DNA from: DATDOR01 sp035512695
GTDB lineage: Bacteria > Chloroflexota > Anaerolineae > Anaerolineales > JABWBV01
Length of the DNA: 24,516 nucleotides
Direction: 5' to 3'
Assembly: GCA_035512695.1 (NCBI GenBank)
Contig: DATKDL010000096.1
Span: 1-24,516 of the forward strand
Shown here: positions 6,789 through 14,672 of the stretch, in pieces
How positions within the stretch are numbered: the first letter of the stretch is position 1
How the letters are laid out: every line of letters starts with the position of its first letter
Position numbers and translations under genes: made by a program
The notes under the pieces: model-generated
The model's database searches: none
The model's input: only the letters and a program-made list of their open reading frames with translations
What the model was told of the DNA's origin: nothing

Positions 6789-7883
6789 TCAGCAAATTCT
6801 CGGCAGCGGATCGCCCACGAGCATATCCAGAACACGTGTTCCACCGATTTCGGTTCTCAGAAAAACCATCCCCGGCGGTTCCGCCTGCACTTCCCCGATC
6901 ACGACTGCTGCTTTCCCGAACGGGTGGGACCGCATCGCCCGGAGGGCATCCGCTTCCGATTCAGGGGGAACGACACAGATCAATTTGCCTTCATTGGCGA
7001 TTGTGAGCGGATCGATGCCCAGGATCTCGCAGGCCCCCCGCACCTGCGCACTGACCGGAACGGCCTTCTCGTCGATCGCGATCCCGACCCGAGCGTTGAG
7101 AGCGATCTCATTGAGGCTGGTTGCCACGCCGCCGCGCGTCGGGTCCTTCAGACAGCGCGTCTCCGGCGCAGCTTCAAGCAGCCGGGCTGCCAGCTCGTGC
7201 AACGGCGCGGTGTCGCTCCGGACCTCCATCTCCATTTCCAGGGCTTCCCGGGCCATCATGACGGCGATCCCGTGGTCACCGACCGACCCGCTGAGCAGGA
7301 TCCGGTCGCCGGGCCGGACGTTAAAAGCAGACAGGTTAAACCCCGGATCGATCAGCCCCACACCGGCGGTATTGATGTAAAGCTTGTCGGCGCTGCCACG
7401 GTTGACGACTTTCGTATCGCCTGTGACGATCGGGACGCCGGCTTCGCCTGCCGCATCCCGCATAGATTCCAGGACGCGGCGCAGGTCGGCGATCGGCAGG
7501 CCTTCCTCGAGAATCAGGCTAACCGACAACGCCAGGGGGCGCGCACCCGAGGTGGCCAGATCGTTGAGCGTACCGTGGATGGCCAGCTTTCCGATGTCCC
7601 CGCCGGGAAAGAAGAGCGGGTTGACAACGTACGAATCGGTCGTGAAGGCAAGCCGCAGCCCGGAGCCGTTTATAGCCAGAACGGCTGCGTCGTCCATCCT
7701 GTCCAGGACCGGATTCGAGAAAGCCAGACCGATCAGACCCTCGACGAGGTTGTGCGTTGCCTTCCCACCGGAGCCGTGGCTCATCGTGATGGTCTCATCG
7801 CGCAGATAGAATTTACCGCGCCGGAAATCGCGCACCTTTTCGATCTTTTCCAGGGCCTCGTCCAGGGATTGTGATTTAACCAT
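6789..7883 (-). CDS. hypE: Hydrogenase maturation protein HypE
   Basis: 364 residues of the AIR-synthase/PurM-like fold. HypE dehydrates the carbamoyl group received from HypF on its C-terminal Cys to thiocyanate, the source of the active-site cyanide ligands. Seen: MSHGSGGKATHNL near the N terminus, MDDAAVL and FTTDSYVVNPLFFPGG (the ATP/Mg site), GDTKVVNRG, KDPTRGGVATSLNE, and the diagnostic C terminus PRIC with Cys364 last. Length is slightly above the usual 330-345 because of about 30 extra N-terminal residues. Start at ATG 7883 with GGCAGG upstream. It follows hypD by 27 bases, and the two proteins form a complex with HypC. Confidence 0.96.
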   Translation of the reverse strand: MVKSQSLDEALEKIEKVRDFRRGKFYLRDETITMSHGSGGKATHNLVEGLIGLAFSNPVLDRMDDAAVLAINGSGLRLAFTTDSYVVNPLFFPGGDIGKLAIHGTLNDLATSGARPLALSVSLILEEGLPIADLRRVLESMRDAAGEAGVPIVTGDTKVVNRGSADKLYINTAGVGLIDPGFNLSAFNVRPGDRILLSGSVGDHGIAVMMAREALEMEMEVRSDTAPLHELAARLLEAAPETRCLKDPTRGGVATSLNEIALNARVGIAIDEKAVPVSAQVRGACEILGIDPLTIANEGKLICVVPPESEADALRAMRSHPFGKAAVVIGEVQAEPPGMVFLRTEIGGTRVLDMLVGDPLPRIC

Positions 7884-7910
7884 ATCGGTTCGCCTGCCCT
7901 CGTCGACGCC

Positions 7911-9044
7911 TCAATCTCCCGGATCCAGTTGAATTCGGCGCTGCGTGGTCATCGAGTAGCGTCCATAGTTGTAATATGCTGCACAGGCCCCCTCCGGAGA
8001 GACCATGCAGGTCCCGATCGGCGTTTCAGGGGTGCAGGCGGTCCCGAACACCCGGCATTCCCAGGGCTTGATCACGCCCTTGAGCACTTCCCCGCACTGG
8101 CAGGCCTTGGGATCGGCCACCCGCAACCCGGGAACTTCGAACTGCACCTCGGCATCCCAGGCGGCGAACGCCGACCGGAGCTTGAGCGCGCTCTGCGAGA
8201 TAAAACCCAACCCGCGCCACTCGAAGAACGGGCGCAGTTCCATCGTCTCGCGGATGACCTCCAGACCTTTGAGGTTCCCGTCCTGCCGGACGATCCGGTT
8301 GTACTGATTTTCAACCTCGCAGCGGTCTTCATCGAGCTGTTTCAGGATCATGTAGATGGCCTGGATGATGTCCAGCGGTTCGAAGCCGGCGACGACGACC
8401 GGCTTGTGATACTTTTCGGCAACGAACCGGTAGGGGCGCAGCCCGATGATGGTCGACACATGACCGGGTCCGATAAAACCGTCCAGGCGGAGGTCGGGGC
8501 TGTCCAGGATCGCTTTCATCGCCGGGATGATCGTGACGTGGTTGCAAAAGACGAAGAAGTTCGGCAGTTTCTCCGCCTGAGCTCTCAGCAGCGTGACGGC
8601 GGTCGCGGGAGTGGTCGTCTCGAAACCGATCGCATAGAAAACGATGTCCTTCGCAGGGTGTTCGCGGGCGAGCTTGAGGGCGTCCAGCGGGGAGTAGACG
8701 AAGCGGACGTCGGCCCCCGCCGCACGGGCGTCAAGCAGACTGCCGTTCGCACCGGGGACGCGCATCATATCGCCGAACGTCGTGAGGATGACGTTTGGCG
8801 TCTTTGCGATCGCGATCGCGTCGTCGACGCGCCCCATCGGGATCACGCACACCGGGCAGCCGGGACCGTGGACCAGGTCGATATTCCCAGGCAGGATATC
8901 TTCGATCCCATGTTTGTAGATGGTGTGGGTGTGTCCGCCGCAGACTTCCATGATCTTGATCGACCGGTCAGCGCTCAGTCGTTTGATTTCGGCGGTGAGC
9001 TTCTTCACCAGGTCGCTTCGACGGTATTCATCGACGAATTTCAT
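7911..9044 (-). CDS. hypD: Hydrogenase maturation protein HypD
   Basis: A 377-residue [4Fe-4S] scaffold protein on which, with HypC, the Fe(CN)2CO unit is assembled. Seen: MEVCGGHTHTIYKHG (Cys35), GPGCPVC (Cys63 and Cys66), FYAIGFETTTPATA, and GPGHVSTIIG. The C-terminal cluster-binding Cys residues are in ACQCGEVLKGVIKPWECRVFG and in TACTPETPIGTCMVSPEGACAAY (shown here in two parts). Length is typical. Its start overlaps the stop of the SIS gene as ATGA, showing tight translational coupling in the order hypC, SIS, hypC variant, SIS, hypD, hypE. Confidence 0.96.
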   Translation of the reverse strand: MKFVDEYRRSDLVKKLTAEIKRLSADRSIKIMEVCGGHTHTIYKHGIEDILPGNIDLVHGPGCPVCVIPMGRVDDAIAIAKTPNVILTTFGDMMRVPGANGSLLDARAAGADVRFVYSPLDALKLAREHPAKDIVFYAIGFETTTPATAVTLLRAQAEKLPNFFVFCNHVTIIPAMKAILDSPDLRLDGFIGPGHVSTIIGLRPYRFVAEKYHKPVVVAGFEPLDIIQAIYMILKQLDEDRCEVENQYNRIVRQDGNLKGLEVIRETMELRPFFEWRGLGFISQSALKLRSAFAAWDAEVQFEVPGLRVADPKACQCGEVLKGVIKPWECRVFGTACTPETPIGTCMVSPEGACAAYYNYGRYSMTTQRRIQLDPGD

Positions 9045-9694
9045 GACGCATTCAACCTTTCATGGACCAGCGCCCAGAGTGTGTGGTAGATCGTTGCATG
9101 GACCTCCTGGATACGTGGGATGTAGGTGGAATGGACGATCAGGCAGTGATCCAGCCCGAGCCGCGCCATTTTTCCGCCGTCATAACCGGTGATCCCGATC
9201 GTTCGCAGACCCATGCTTTGTGCCCTTTCGAGACCGGTCGTCACATTGCGGGATTCCCCGCTGGTCGAAAACCCCAGCACTGCGTCCCCCTCGCGGCCGA
9301 AGGCGATGATCTGGCGGGTGAAAACGTTGTCAAAACCGACGTCGTTGCCGACACCGGTCACCACCCCGATATCGTTGGCCAGACAGACAGCCGGCAGGGG
9401 CCGGCGTCCCGGACCCGGGTTGACGAGGTCCGCCGCAGCATCCTGCGCGTCCGTCGCGCTGCCGCCATTGCCGAACGTCAGCAGCTGGCCTCCGGAGGCG
9501 AACACGCCGGCCAGCGCCGTTGCGGCTGCAACGAGTGCATCCCCGTAATGACACCAGAAGTCCGTTCGCATCCGGGCGACCTCTCCGGCTTTCTGAAGGG
9601 TGGACGCCTGCAGCCCCGAAAGAACGGCTTCCAGCGAGCGGGCCGGCTCCTCCTGAAGGAACGGGTAGAGGAAATCAGAAGACGAGTCGCCCAA
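9041..9694 (-). CDS. SIS-domain protein, phosphoheptose-isomerase (GmhA)-like
   Basis: 217 residues resembling sedoheptulose-7-phosphate isomerase. The phosphosugar loop is intact: GNGGSATDAQ (from residue 75) and FSTSGESRNV (from about 142). The C-terminal QEVHATIYH carries the Gln/Glu/His set found in GmhA. However, the GmhA pattern around the first loop is altered (AQDAAADL rather than AQHxAAEL), so substrate is uncertain. TTG at 9694 is preferred: GGAAGG precedes it and it follows the hypC-variant stop by one base. A TTG at 9730 is also in frame. Its place inside the hyp operon implies a role in cofactor assembly or its carbon supply, but the reaction is not known to me. Confidence 0.82.
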   Translation of the reverse strand: MGDSSSDFLYPFLQEEPARSLEAVLSGLQASTLQKAGEVARMRTDFWCHYGDALVAAATALAGVFASGGQLLTFGNGGSATDAQDAAADLVNPGPGRRPLPAVCLANDIGVVTGVGNDVGFDNVFTRQIIAFGREGDAVLGFSTSGESRNVTTGLERAQSMGLRTIGITGYDGGKMARLGLDHCLIVHSTYIPRIQEVHATIYHTLWALVHERLNAS

Positions 9695-9695
9695 T

Positions 9696-9941
9696 TTAGC
9701 CTTCCGCCCGCGGAACCCGGGCGATCGCAAAGCCCGTGTGGATCAGCAAGACATCGCCAACAGACACCGAGTCGACCAGATCGATCGCGATTTCCCGCTC
9801 CCCGGCAGGCATGGCAACCCTGGCCAACTCGTCGGAAAGCAGCGCGATCACACGCCCTTCGACGCCTTCATCGGCGCAGACGGAGCAGGATTCGTCCGGC
9901 CCGGGAAGGCACACCGCCGTTTGGTGGTTGAAGTCATCCAT
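9696..9941 (-). CDS. hypC: HypC/HupF-family chaperone, variant with extra cysteines
   Basis: 81 residues. The HypC beta-barrel core is seen in GVEGRVIALL, VDSVSVGDVLLIHTGFAIARV. Instead of the usual MCLxxPG start it begins with ten residues before CLPG (Cys11) and then has Cys19 and Cys22 in SCSVC. Canonical HypC uses its N-terminal Cys2 to hold the Fe(CN)2CO unit and to bind HypD or the large subunit. Here the Cys is internal, and an added CxxC could hold metal. Similar Cys-rich HypC variants are known beside actinobacterial-type hydrogenases. It overlaps the preceding SIS gene by 8 bases. It is the second hypC in this operon and may serve a separate step. Confidence 0.82.
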   Translation of the reverse strand: MDDFNHQTAVCLPGPDESCSVCADEGVEGRVIALLSDELARVAMPAGEREIAIDLVDSVSVGDVLLIHTGFAIARVPRAEG

Positions 9942-10551
9942 CGTCGAAAACCTTATGCTCGAAAAATACATGAACCAGCTCCCAGAGGATGTGGTAGAGC
10001 GTCTCGTGCGTTTCCTGGACCACGTCCGGGTCGTCAACCGCGACGGTGAAACGGAAATCCGGTTCCATTGCGCCGGTTTGATCGGCACGGCCGCCGGTCA
10101 GGGCAATGGTCAGCATATTGAGCCCGGCAGCGGCGGCCAGACCGGCGCCGACGGCTGCGTCCTGCCCTCCCGGGTCGATTCCCATGGCGATGTCTTCCGG
10201 CCGGCCGAGGGCTTCAATCTGGCGAGTATAGACCATGTCCAATCCTTCCATGGCGGCAATCCCCTGTGTGGCAGCCAGGTCTGAGCCCAGCGCAACCGCC
10301 GGCAGAGCACGCTTCCCCACGATGACGGGGTGGACGAACTCCACAGAAATATGCAGGGCGTCCGTGACGGCGTTGCCTGCACCGAAGGCCAGGAGGCGGC
10401 CGCTGCGTTGAAACCGCCGCGCCATCTCCAGACAGGCCAGTGAGATCTGCACCGCTTCTGCTTCGAAAAACGCCGTGGAGACCGCGTTGGTGCGGCGAAA
10501 TCGGGCCTCAGCCAACGCGTTCAAACCGATCGCCAGGTTTTCGGCGGTCAC
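9934..10551 (-). CDS. SIS-domain protein, degenerate second copy
   Basis: 205 residues, distant paralog of the SIS protein encoded downstream. The first loop is GAGNAVTDALH (from residue 57), close to GmhA GNGGSxxDAQH. The second loop, STSG in active sugar isomerases, is DPGGQD (126-131), so the phosphate-binding serines are gone. The C-terminal VVQETHETLYHILWELVH keeps the Gln-Glu-x-His pattern. It may be a regulatory or structural partner of the intact SIS protein, since the family forms dimers and tetramers. GTG at 10551 overlaps the stop of hypC (GTGA), which fixes the start. Confidence 0.8.
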   Translation of the reverse strand: MTAENLAIGLNALAEARFRRTNAVSTAFFEAEAVQISLACLEMARRFQRSGRLLAFGAGNAVTDALHISVEFVHPVIVGKRALPAVALGSDLAATQGIAAMEGLDMVYTRQIEALGRPEDIAMGIDPGGQDAAVGAGLAAAAGLNMLTIALTGGRADQTGAMEPDFRFTVAVDDPDVVQETHETLYHILWELVHVFFEHKVFDDG

Positions 10552-10820
10552 TCGATCCGGCTCCGCATCAGGCTGTCCATCTCGTCCGTGTATTCCTGAC
10601 CCAACCTTTCCAGAAACTTGAGCGTCTCCACTGCCTCCTTCTCGTCGATGATGCTCAAGGCGAATCCGACGTGAACCAGGACCCAATCGCCCACCTCAAG
10701 TCCATCTGGAAGCACCAACCCGACGTTTACGTTTCGCCGCACACCGTTGACGTCGATTTTGGCGATATGGTTGGTCTCGTCAACAAATTCAACGACCCTT
10801 CCGGGTATCCCTAAACACAT
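10548..10820 (-). CDS. hypC: Hydrogenase maturation chaperone HypC
   Basis: 90 residues, canonical: MCLGIPGRVVEF at the N terminus with the essential Cys2, then VNVGLVLPDGLEVGDWVLVHVGFALSIIDE and a C-terminal helix containing TLKFLERLG. HypC works with HypD to carry the Fe(CN)2CO group to the hydrogenase large-subunit precursor. Start ATG at 10820 overlaps the hypF stop by 10 bases. It is the ordinary copy of two hypC genes in the operon. Confidence 0.95.
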   Translation of the reverse strand: MCLGIPGRVVEFVDETNHIAKIDVNGVRRNVNVGLVLPDGLEVGDWVLVHVGFALSIIDEKEAVETLKFLERLGQEYTDEMDSLMRSRIE

Positions 10821-13156
10821 AAGCGCTCCTTCAGCCGCGCATTTGCGACGGCAGCCTGGCCGAGCGCCAATCCGCCGTCGTTGGCGGGGACGCGCCGGTT
10901 GACGTAAAGTCCAAATCCTCTCTCATCCAGCGCGGTCGTCGTCCGGGTCAGCAGCAGCAAATTCTGAAATACCCCTCCGCTCAGGGCGACGCGGTTGACC
11001 CCGGTTTGCCCGCGCAGCTGCTCACAGATCTCTGCAACCAACCGTGCGACCCCGTTATGAAAGCGGGCCGAAATCCGTGATATGGGAATTTTCTCGACAA
11101 TGTCTTTGAGCAGCGCGTCGAAAACCGGCGCGGGGCTGATTTCGCCGCCGGCTCCAGTCTCAAATGTGTACGCACCCTGCTCCTGAGGGTCCGCCAGCGC
11201 TTCGAGCTCCATGGCGGCCTGCCCTTCGTAATGCACCTCCTGACGGACCCCTGCCAGCGCAGCCACGGCATCGAACAGGCGGCCCATGCTGGAGGTGAGG
11301 GGACTATTGAGCGATCGCCGCATCATCATGCGCATGACCTTCCAGGCTTCCAGGTCAATCCGGCGTGTAAACGCCGGGGCCCATTCCGGCCAGCTCTCGC
11401 CCTGCAGCTGTTCCAGCCAGGCAGCGGCCATTCGCCAGGGTTGGCGGACGGCCTGCTCGCCGCCGGGCATGGGGACCGCGGCGAGGTGGGCCAGCCGTTC
11501 GAACCCGCGAAAGTCGGCGAGCAGGAACTCCCCGCCCCAAACCGTCCCATCCGGTCCATATCCCGAGCCGTCGAAGGCCACCCCGATGACGGGTTCGTTC
11601 AGGCCGTTCTCTGCCAGCACCGAGGCGATATGGGCGTGGTGGTGCTGAACCGGGACCCGTTCCGCAGTCCCCGCCCGGCGGGCGGCCCACTGGGTGCTGA
11701 GATAGTCGGGGTGCAGGTCGTGGGCGATCCATTGCGGATCGATTTCAAAAAGGCGTTCGAAATGGCTGATGGCCATTTCAAAAGACCGCAAGGTCTCCAG
11801 ATTCCCGAGATCCCCGATATGCTGGCTGAGAAACGCGTGCCCACCACGTCCCAGGCAAAACGTATTCTTCAAATGGCCGCCCACGGCGAGACCGGGCCGG
11901 TCGAAACCGGGTTCGATCCGGAGAGGGCGTGGCGCCCAGCCCCGGCTACGGCGCAGAAAAAGGATTGACGGCCGGTCCGGCGTGCGATCTGACACCGGGA
12001 GTGGAAGCACCCGGACGACGGAGTCATCGCATCGGATATGGATGGCGCGGTCGTGCGTGAGGAATGCGTCAGCACAACCAGCCAGCTGATTGAAAGCCGC
12101 TTCGTCCTGATAGGCGATCGGTTCGCCGCGGAGATTTCCTGAGGTCATCACCAGCAAGTCCGGCGTGGATGAACCTTCAAAACGATGAAAAAGCATGTGG
12201 TGCAGGGGCGTGTACGGGAGCATCACCCCGAGAGTCGTCTGTCCCGGCGCAACCTCCGACAAGAATTCCACCCCGGATTGTTTTTCAAGCAGGACGACCG
12301 GACGGCGGCGATCGAGGAGCGTCTCGCGCTCCGCATCGGTCATCCGGCAGACTTTCAAGACGGCTTCCGGACCGGCGGCCATCACGGCAAAAGGTTTATC
12401 TTTCCGCCCCTTCAAGATCCGAAGCCGGCGAACCGCTTCCGCATTCCGAGCATCGCAGGCCAGATGATAACCTCCGAGACCCTTGACGGCGAGAACCCTG
12501 CCCTCCGTCAGCATACGCTGCACCTCCGGCAGACACCGCCCTTCTCTGACGCCTGGGCGCCCTTTCGCAGTGAAACGCAGTTCCAGGTGCGGTCCGCAGG
12601 CCGGGCAGGCCACCGGCTGGGCGTGAAACCGCCTGTCCGCAGGATCCTCATATTCCCTGCGGCAGTCCGGACACATCGCGAAATCTGCCATCGTGGTGGC
12701 GGGGCGATCGTATGGAAGCTCCCGTACGATGGTAAAACGCGGCCCGCAGCTTGTGCAGTTGGTGAACGGATAAAGGAACCGGCGGTCGCCTGGATCGAAG
12801 AGCTCCCGCAGACAGTCTTCACAGGTGCCCACATCCGGCGACAGGAAGGTGGAACGCCGGACGTCTCCGTTGCTGGCGGCGATGTGGAAGTCGGTAGCCG
12901 GATGCCCATTCAGCGGGATCGTCTCGACGACGACGGCGTCCAGCTCTGCAAGCGGCGGGGTCTGCGTTCGGAGGGTCTCCGCGAACCGATCGAGGACGTC
13001 CGGCTCGCCTTCGGCTTCGATCAGAACACCGGCGGCGTCGTTTTGCACCGACCCGCGCAGCCCAGACCGGGTCGCCAGTTCGTACACGAACGGCCGGAAG
13101 CCCACTCCCTGCACGATCCCGGTGATGCGGATCCTGCGTCTTTCCATTTCGGTCAT
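10811..13156 (-). CDS. hypF: Carbamoyltransferase HypF
   Basis: 781 residues, full length. Domains in order: acylphosphatase-like (about 5-95, ITGIVQGVGFRPFVYELA); two zinc-finger repeats (about 108-190, seen as CEDCLRELFDPGDRRF, NCTSCGPRFTI, CPDCRREYEDPADRRF, ACPACGPHLEL); a YrdC-like ATP-binding domain (about 200-390); and the Kae1/TobZ-like carbamoyltransferase domain with HHHAHIASVLAENGL and AFDGSGYGPDGTVWGGEF. HypF makes carbamoyl-AMP from carbamoyl phosphate and passes the group to the HypE C-terminal Cys. The start overlaps the protease stop as ATGA; an ATG three codons later is an alternative. Confidence 0.97.
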   Translation of the reverse strand: MTEMERRRIRITGIVQGVGFRPFVYELATRSGLRGSVQNDAAGVLIEAEGEPDVLDRFAETLRTQTPPLAELDAVVVETIPLNGHPATDFHIAASNGDVRRSTFLSPDVGTCEDCLRELFDPGDRRFLYPFTNCTSCGPRFTIVRELPYDRPATTMADFAMCPDCRREYEDPADRRFHAQPVACPACGPHLELRFTAKGRPGVREGRCLPEVQRMLTEGRVLAVKGLGGYHLACDARNAEAVRRLRILKGRKDKPFAVMAAGPEAVLKVCRMTDAERETLLDRRRPVVLLEKQSGVEFLSEVAPGQTTLGVMLPYTPLHHMLFHRFEGSSTPDLLVMTSGNLRGEPIAYQDEAAFNQLAGCADAFLTHDRAIHIRCDDSVVRVLPLPVSDRTPDRPSILFLRRSRGWAPRPLRIEPGFDRPGLAVGGHLKNTFCLGRGGHAFLSQHIGDLGNLETLRSFEMAISHFERLFEIDPQWIAHDLHPDYLSTQWAARRAGTAERVPVQHHHAHIASVLAENGLNEPVIGVAFDGSGYGPDGTVWGGEFLLADFRGFERLAHLAAVPMPGGEQAVRQPWRMAAAWLEQLQGESWPEWAPAFTRRIDLEAWKVMRMMMRRSLNSPLTSSMGRLFDAVAALAGVRQEVHYEGQAAMELEALADPQEQGAYTFETGAGGEISPAPVFDALLKDIVEKIPISRISARFHNGVARLVAEICEQLRGQTGVNRVALSGGVFQNLLLLTRTTTALDERGFGLYVNRRVPANDGGLALGQAAVANARLKERLCV

Positions 13157-13689
13157 GCCGACCGGTCCTCCGGATCCATGGAAAGCCGGTCGACCAGGGA
13201 AACGACCTGGTCCAAGGCCTTTTCGACCGATTCTGCGACCGGAGCGGAGAGGCCGATTTCGAAGTCGTCGCAGCGTTCAGGCTGGCAGCCTACGATCCAG
13301 GTCTTTTCGGGCAGAACGCCCAGGGCCTTCGCCAGGATCAGCGCCCGCTCGGGCGTGGTGTAGTGCATGTCGGCCAGGAAATCCCGGCGGACGGCTTCCG
13401 GCATCTCCTCCAGCACCGGGACTTCCGCCTCCAGGAGGAAGATCTGGCCCGGCTCGCCGTTCCGTTCGGCCGCGTCCAGGATGAGGAGGACGTCGTACCG
13501 GGGCGGGCCGATCAGATCCTGCACCAGGCTGATGCCCCCGATGCCGAACTCTCTAACCGAGGCGTTCCCGGGCAGGTCGACGTCCTCGAGACGCCGGGCG
13601 AGGCGCACGCCGAACCCGTCGTCCTGCCGGAGCACGTTGCCCATCCCGGCAATGAGGATTCGGGGGGATCTCCCGTTCTGCGCTTTCAT
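13153..13689 (-). CDS. [NiFe] hydrogenase maturation endopeptidase (HyaD/HybD/HupD family)
   Basis: 178 residues. Motif GMGNVLRQDDGFGVRLARRL begins the protein; the acidic Asp23/Asp24 pair, Asp72 in LLILDAAERNGEPG and His109 in DMHYTTPE align with the three nickel-sensing ligands of HybD. IVGCQPE near the C terminus is also typical. These enzymes recognise nickel in the large-subunit precursor and cut after the conserved His of its DPCxxCxxH motif. The natural substrate is the large subunit encoded upstream in the operon. Start and stop both overlap neighbours (ATGA at each end). Confidence 0.94.
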   Translation of the reverse strand: MKAQNGRSPRILIAGMGNVLRQDDGFGVRLARRLEDVDLPGNASVREFGIGGISLVQDLIGPPRYDVLLILDAAERNGEPGQIFLLEAEVPVLEEMPEAVRRDFLADMHYTTPERALILAKALGVLPEKTWIVGCQPERCDDFEIGLSAPVAESVEKALDQVVSLVDRLSMDPEDRSA

Positions 13690-14648
13690 CCGGCGCTTCC
13701 GGCCGCCATGACCGGCGGGCGGGCGGGCACGTTGACGGCGACCCGGATCTCACCGTCGACGAGCGCCACGGGGTAAACCGGGAGCCGGGGTTCATCCGGC
13801 CGGCCGGCCGGATCCAGACAACGTCCGGTCCGGAGGTCGTACTGCTCGCCGTGCCACGGACAAGCGATCGCCGTCCGGGTCAGCCGGCCGCCAGACAATG
13901 GGAGCATCGATCCGGGGCAGACCTCACCGACGGCGTAGACCTCGTCGTCTACCCGAGCCAGCAGGATGCGAGCGCCCTCCAGAACGACACCCCGGACCGC
14001 GCCTTCCGGGAGGTCTTTCTCCCTGGCGACCGATTTGAATTCGGGGCCGCGGATCATCCCGGATGGATCCATCCCATCGAAAGAGATCAATCCGCCGGGG
14101 GAGGCTCGGCCGAGATCCAGGGAGGCGGGCCGGCTGGGCTCCGGCTCGTGAACGACCACCTCTTCGAAAGCCGAAAAATGCTCCCGCAACACATTGACCA
14201 CGCCGCGCCGGACCGTCAGGAGCGAACCCGGGCAGTCCCGGCAGGCCCCGCCCATTTCGATGTGGACAACCCCGCCATCGACCTGAAGCAGGTTGAGCGT
14301 CCCGCCGTGGGATTCGATATATGGACGCACCAACGAGAGGGCCTTTTCCACCCGGGACTCGACCTCCGGATGGGGCAGGATGTCGTACAGATCCAGGGCA
14401 GTCTGGAGCAGACGATCGGTTTGGGCTGCCTCGACGAGCAGATGGCCGGCGCTGCGATCATTGAGATAAGCAGCCAGCCGCTTGAACGCTTCGCGATGAA
14501 GGGCATCGAGGCTCTGGAGCAGCGCGAACACGGCTTGGCGGGTGCGCTCATCGGGATGGTCCATAAACGCCGCGATCAGGCCGTTGAGATGATCGAGCAG
14601 ATCATCCAGGGGGACGTGCTGGCCGTTCGTTCCCGTTCCCTGGGTCAT
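13686..14648 (-). CDS. NifU-domain/Rieske-like fusion, HucE/HhyE-type electron carrier
   Basis: 320 residues. An N-terminal helical region (1-90) precedes a NifU C-terminal domain (about 95-165: RPYIESHGGTLNLLQVDGG, then ACRDC with Cys136 and Cys139). A Rieske-like domain follows (about 205-310). In a normal Rieske site the first motif is CxH; here it is C244-P-G246, while the second motif CPWHGEQYD (Cys263, His266) is intact. The cluster would therefore lack one His ligand. Fusions of this kind accompany high-affinity hydrogenases (HucE, HhaE of mycobacteria) and are thought to carry electrons from hydrogenase to the respiratory chain. Start at ATG 14648 lacks a strong ribosome site. Confidence 0.88.
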   Translation of the reverse strand: MTQGTGTNGQHVPLDDLLDHLNGLIAAFMDHPDERTRQAVFALLQSLDALHREAFKRLAAYLNDRSAGHLLVEAAQTDRLLQTALDLYDILPHPEVESRVEKALSLVRPYIESHGGTLNLLQVDGGVVHIEMGGACRDCPGSLLTVRRGVVNVLREHFSAFEEVVVHEPEPSRPASLDLGRASPGGLISFDGMDPSGMIRGPEFKSVAREKDLPEGAVRGVVLEGARILLARVDDEVYAVGEVCPGSMLPLSGGRLTRTAIACPWHGEQYDLRTGRCLDPAGRPDEPRLPVYPVALVDGEIRVAVNVPARPPVMAAGSAG

Positions 14649-14672
14649 CGGTCGACAGGCGGAGCCGCGCCT

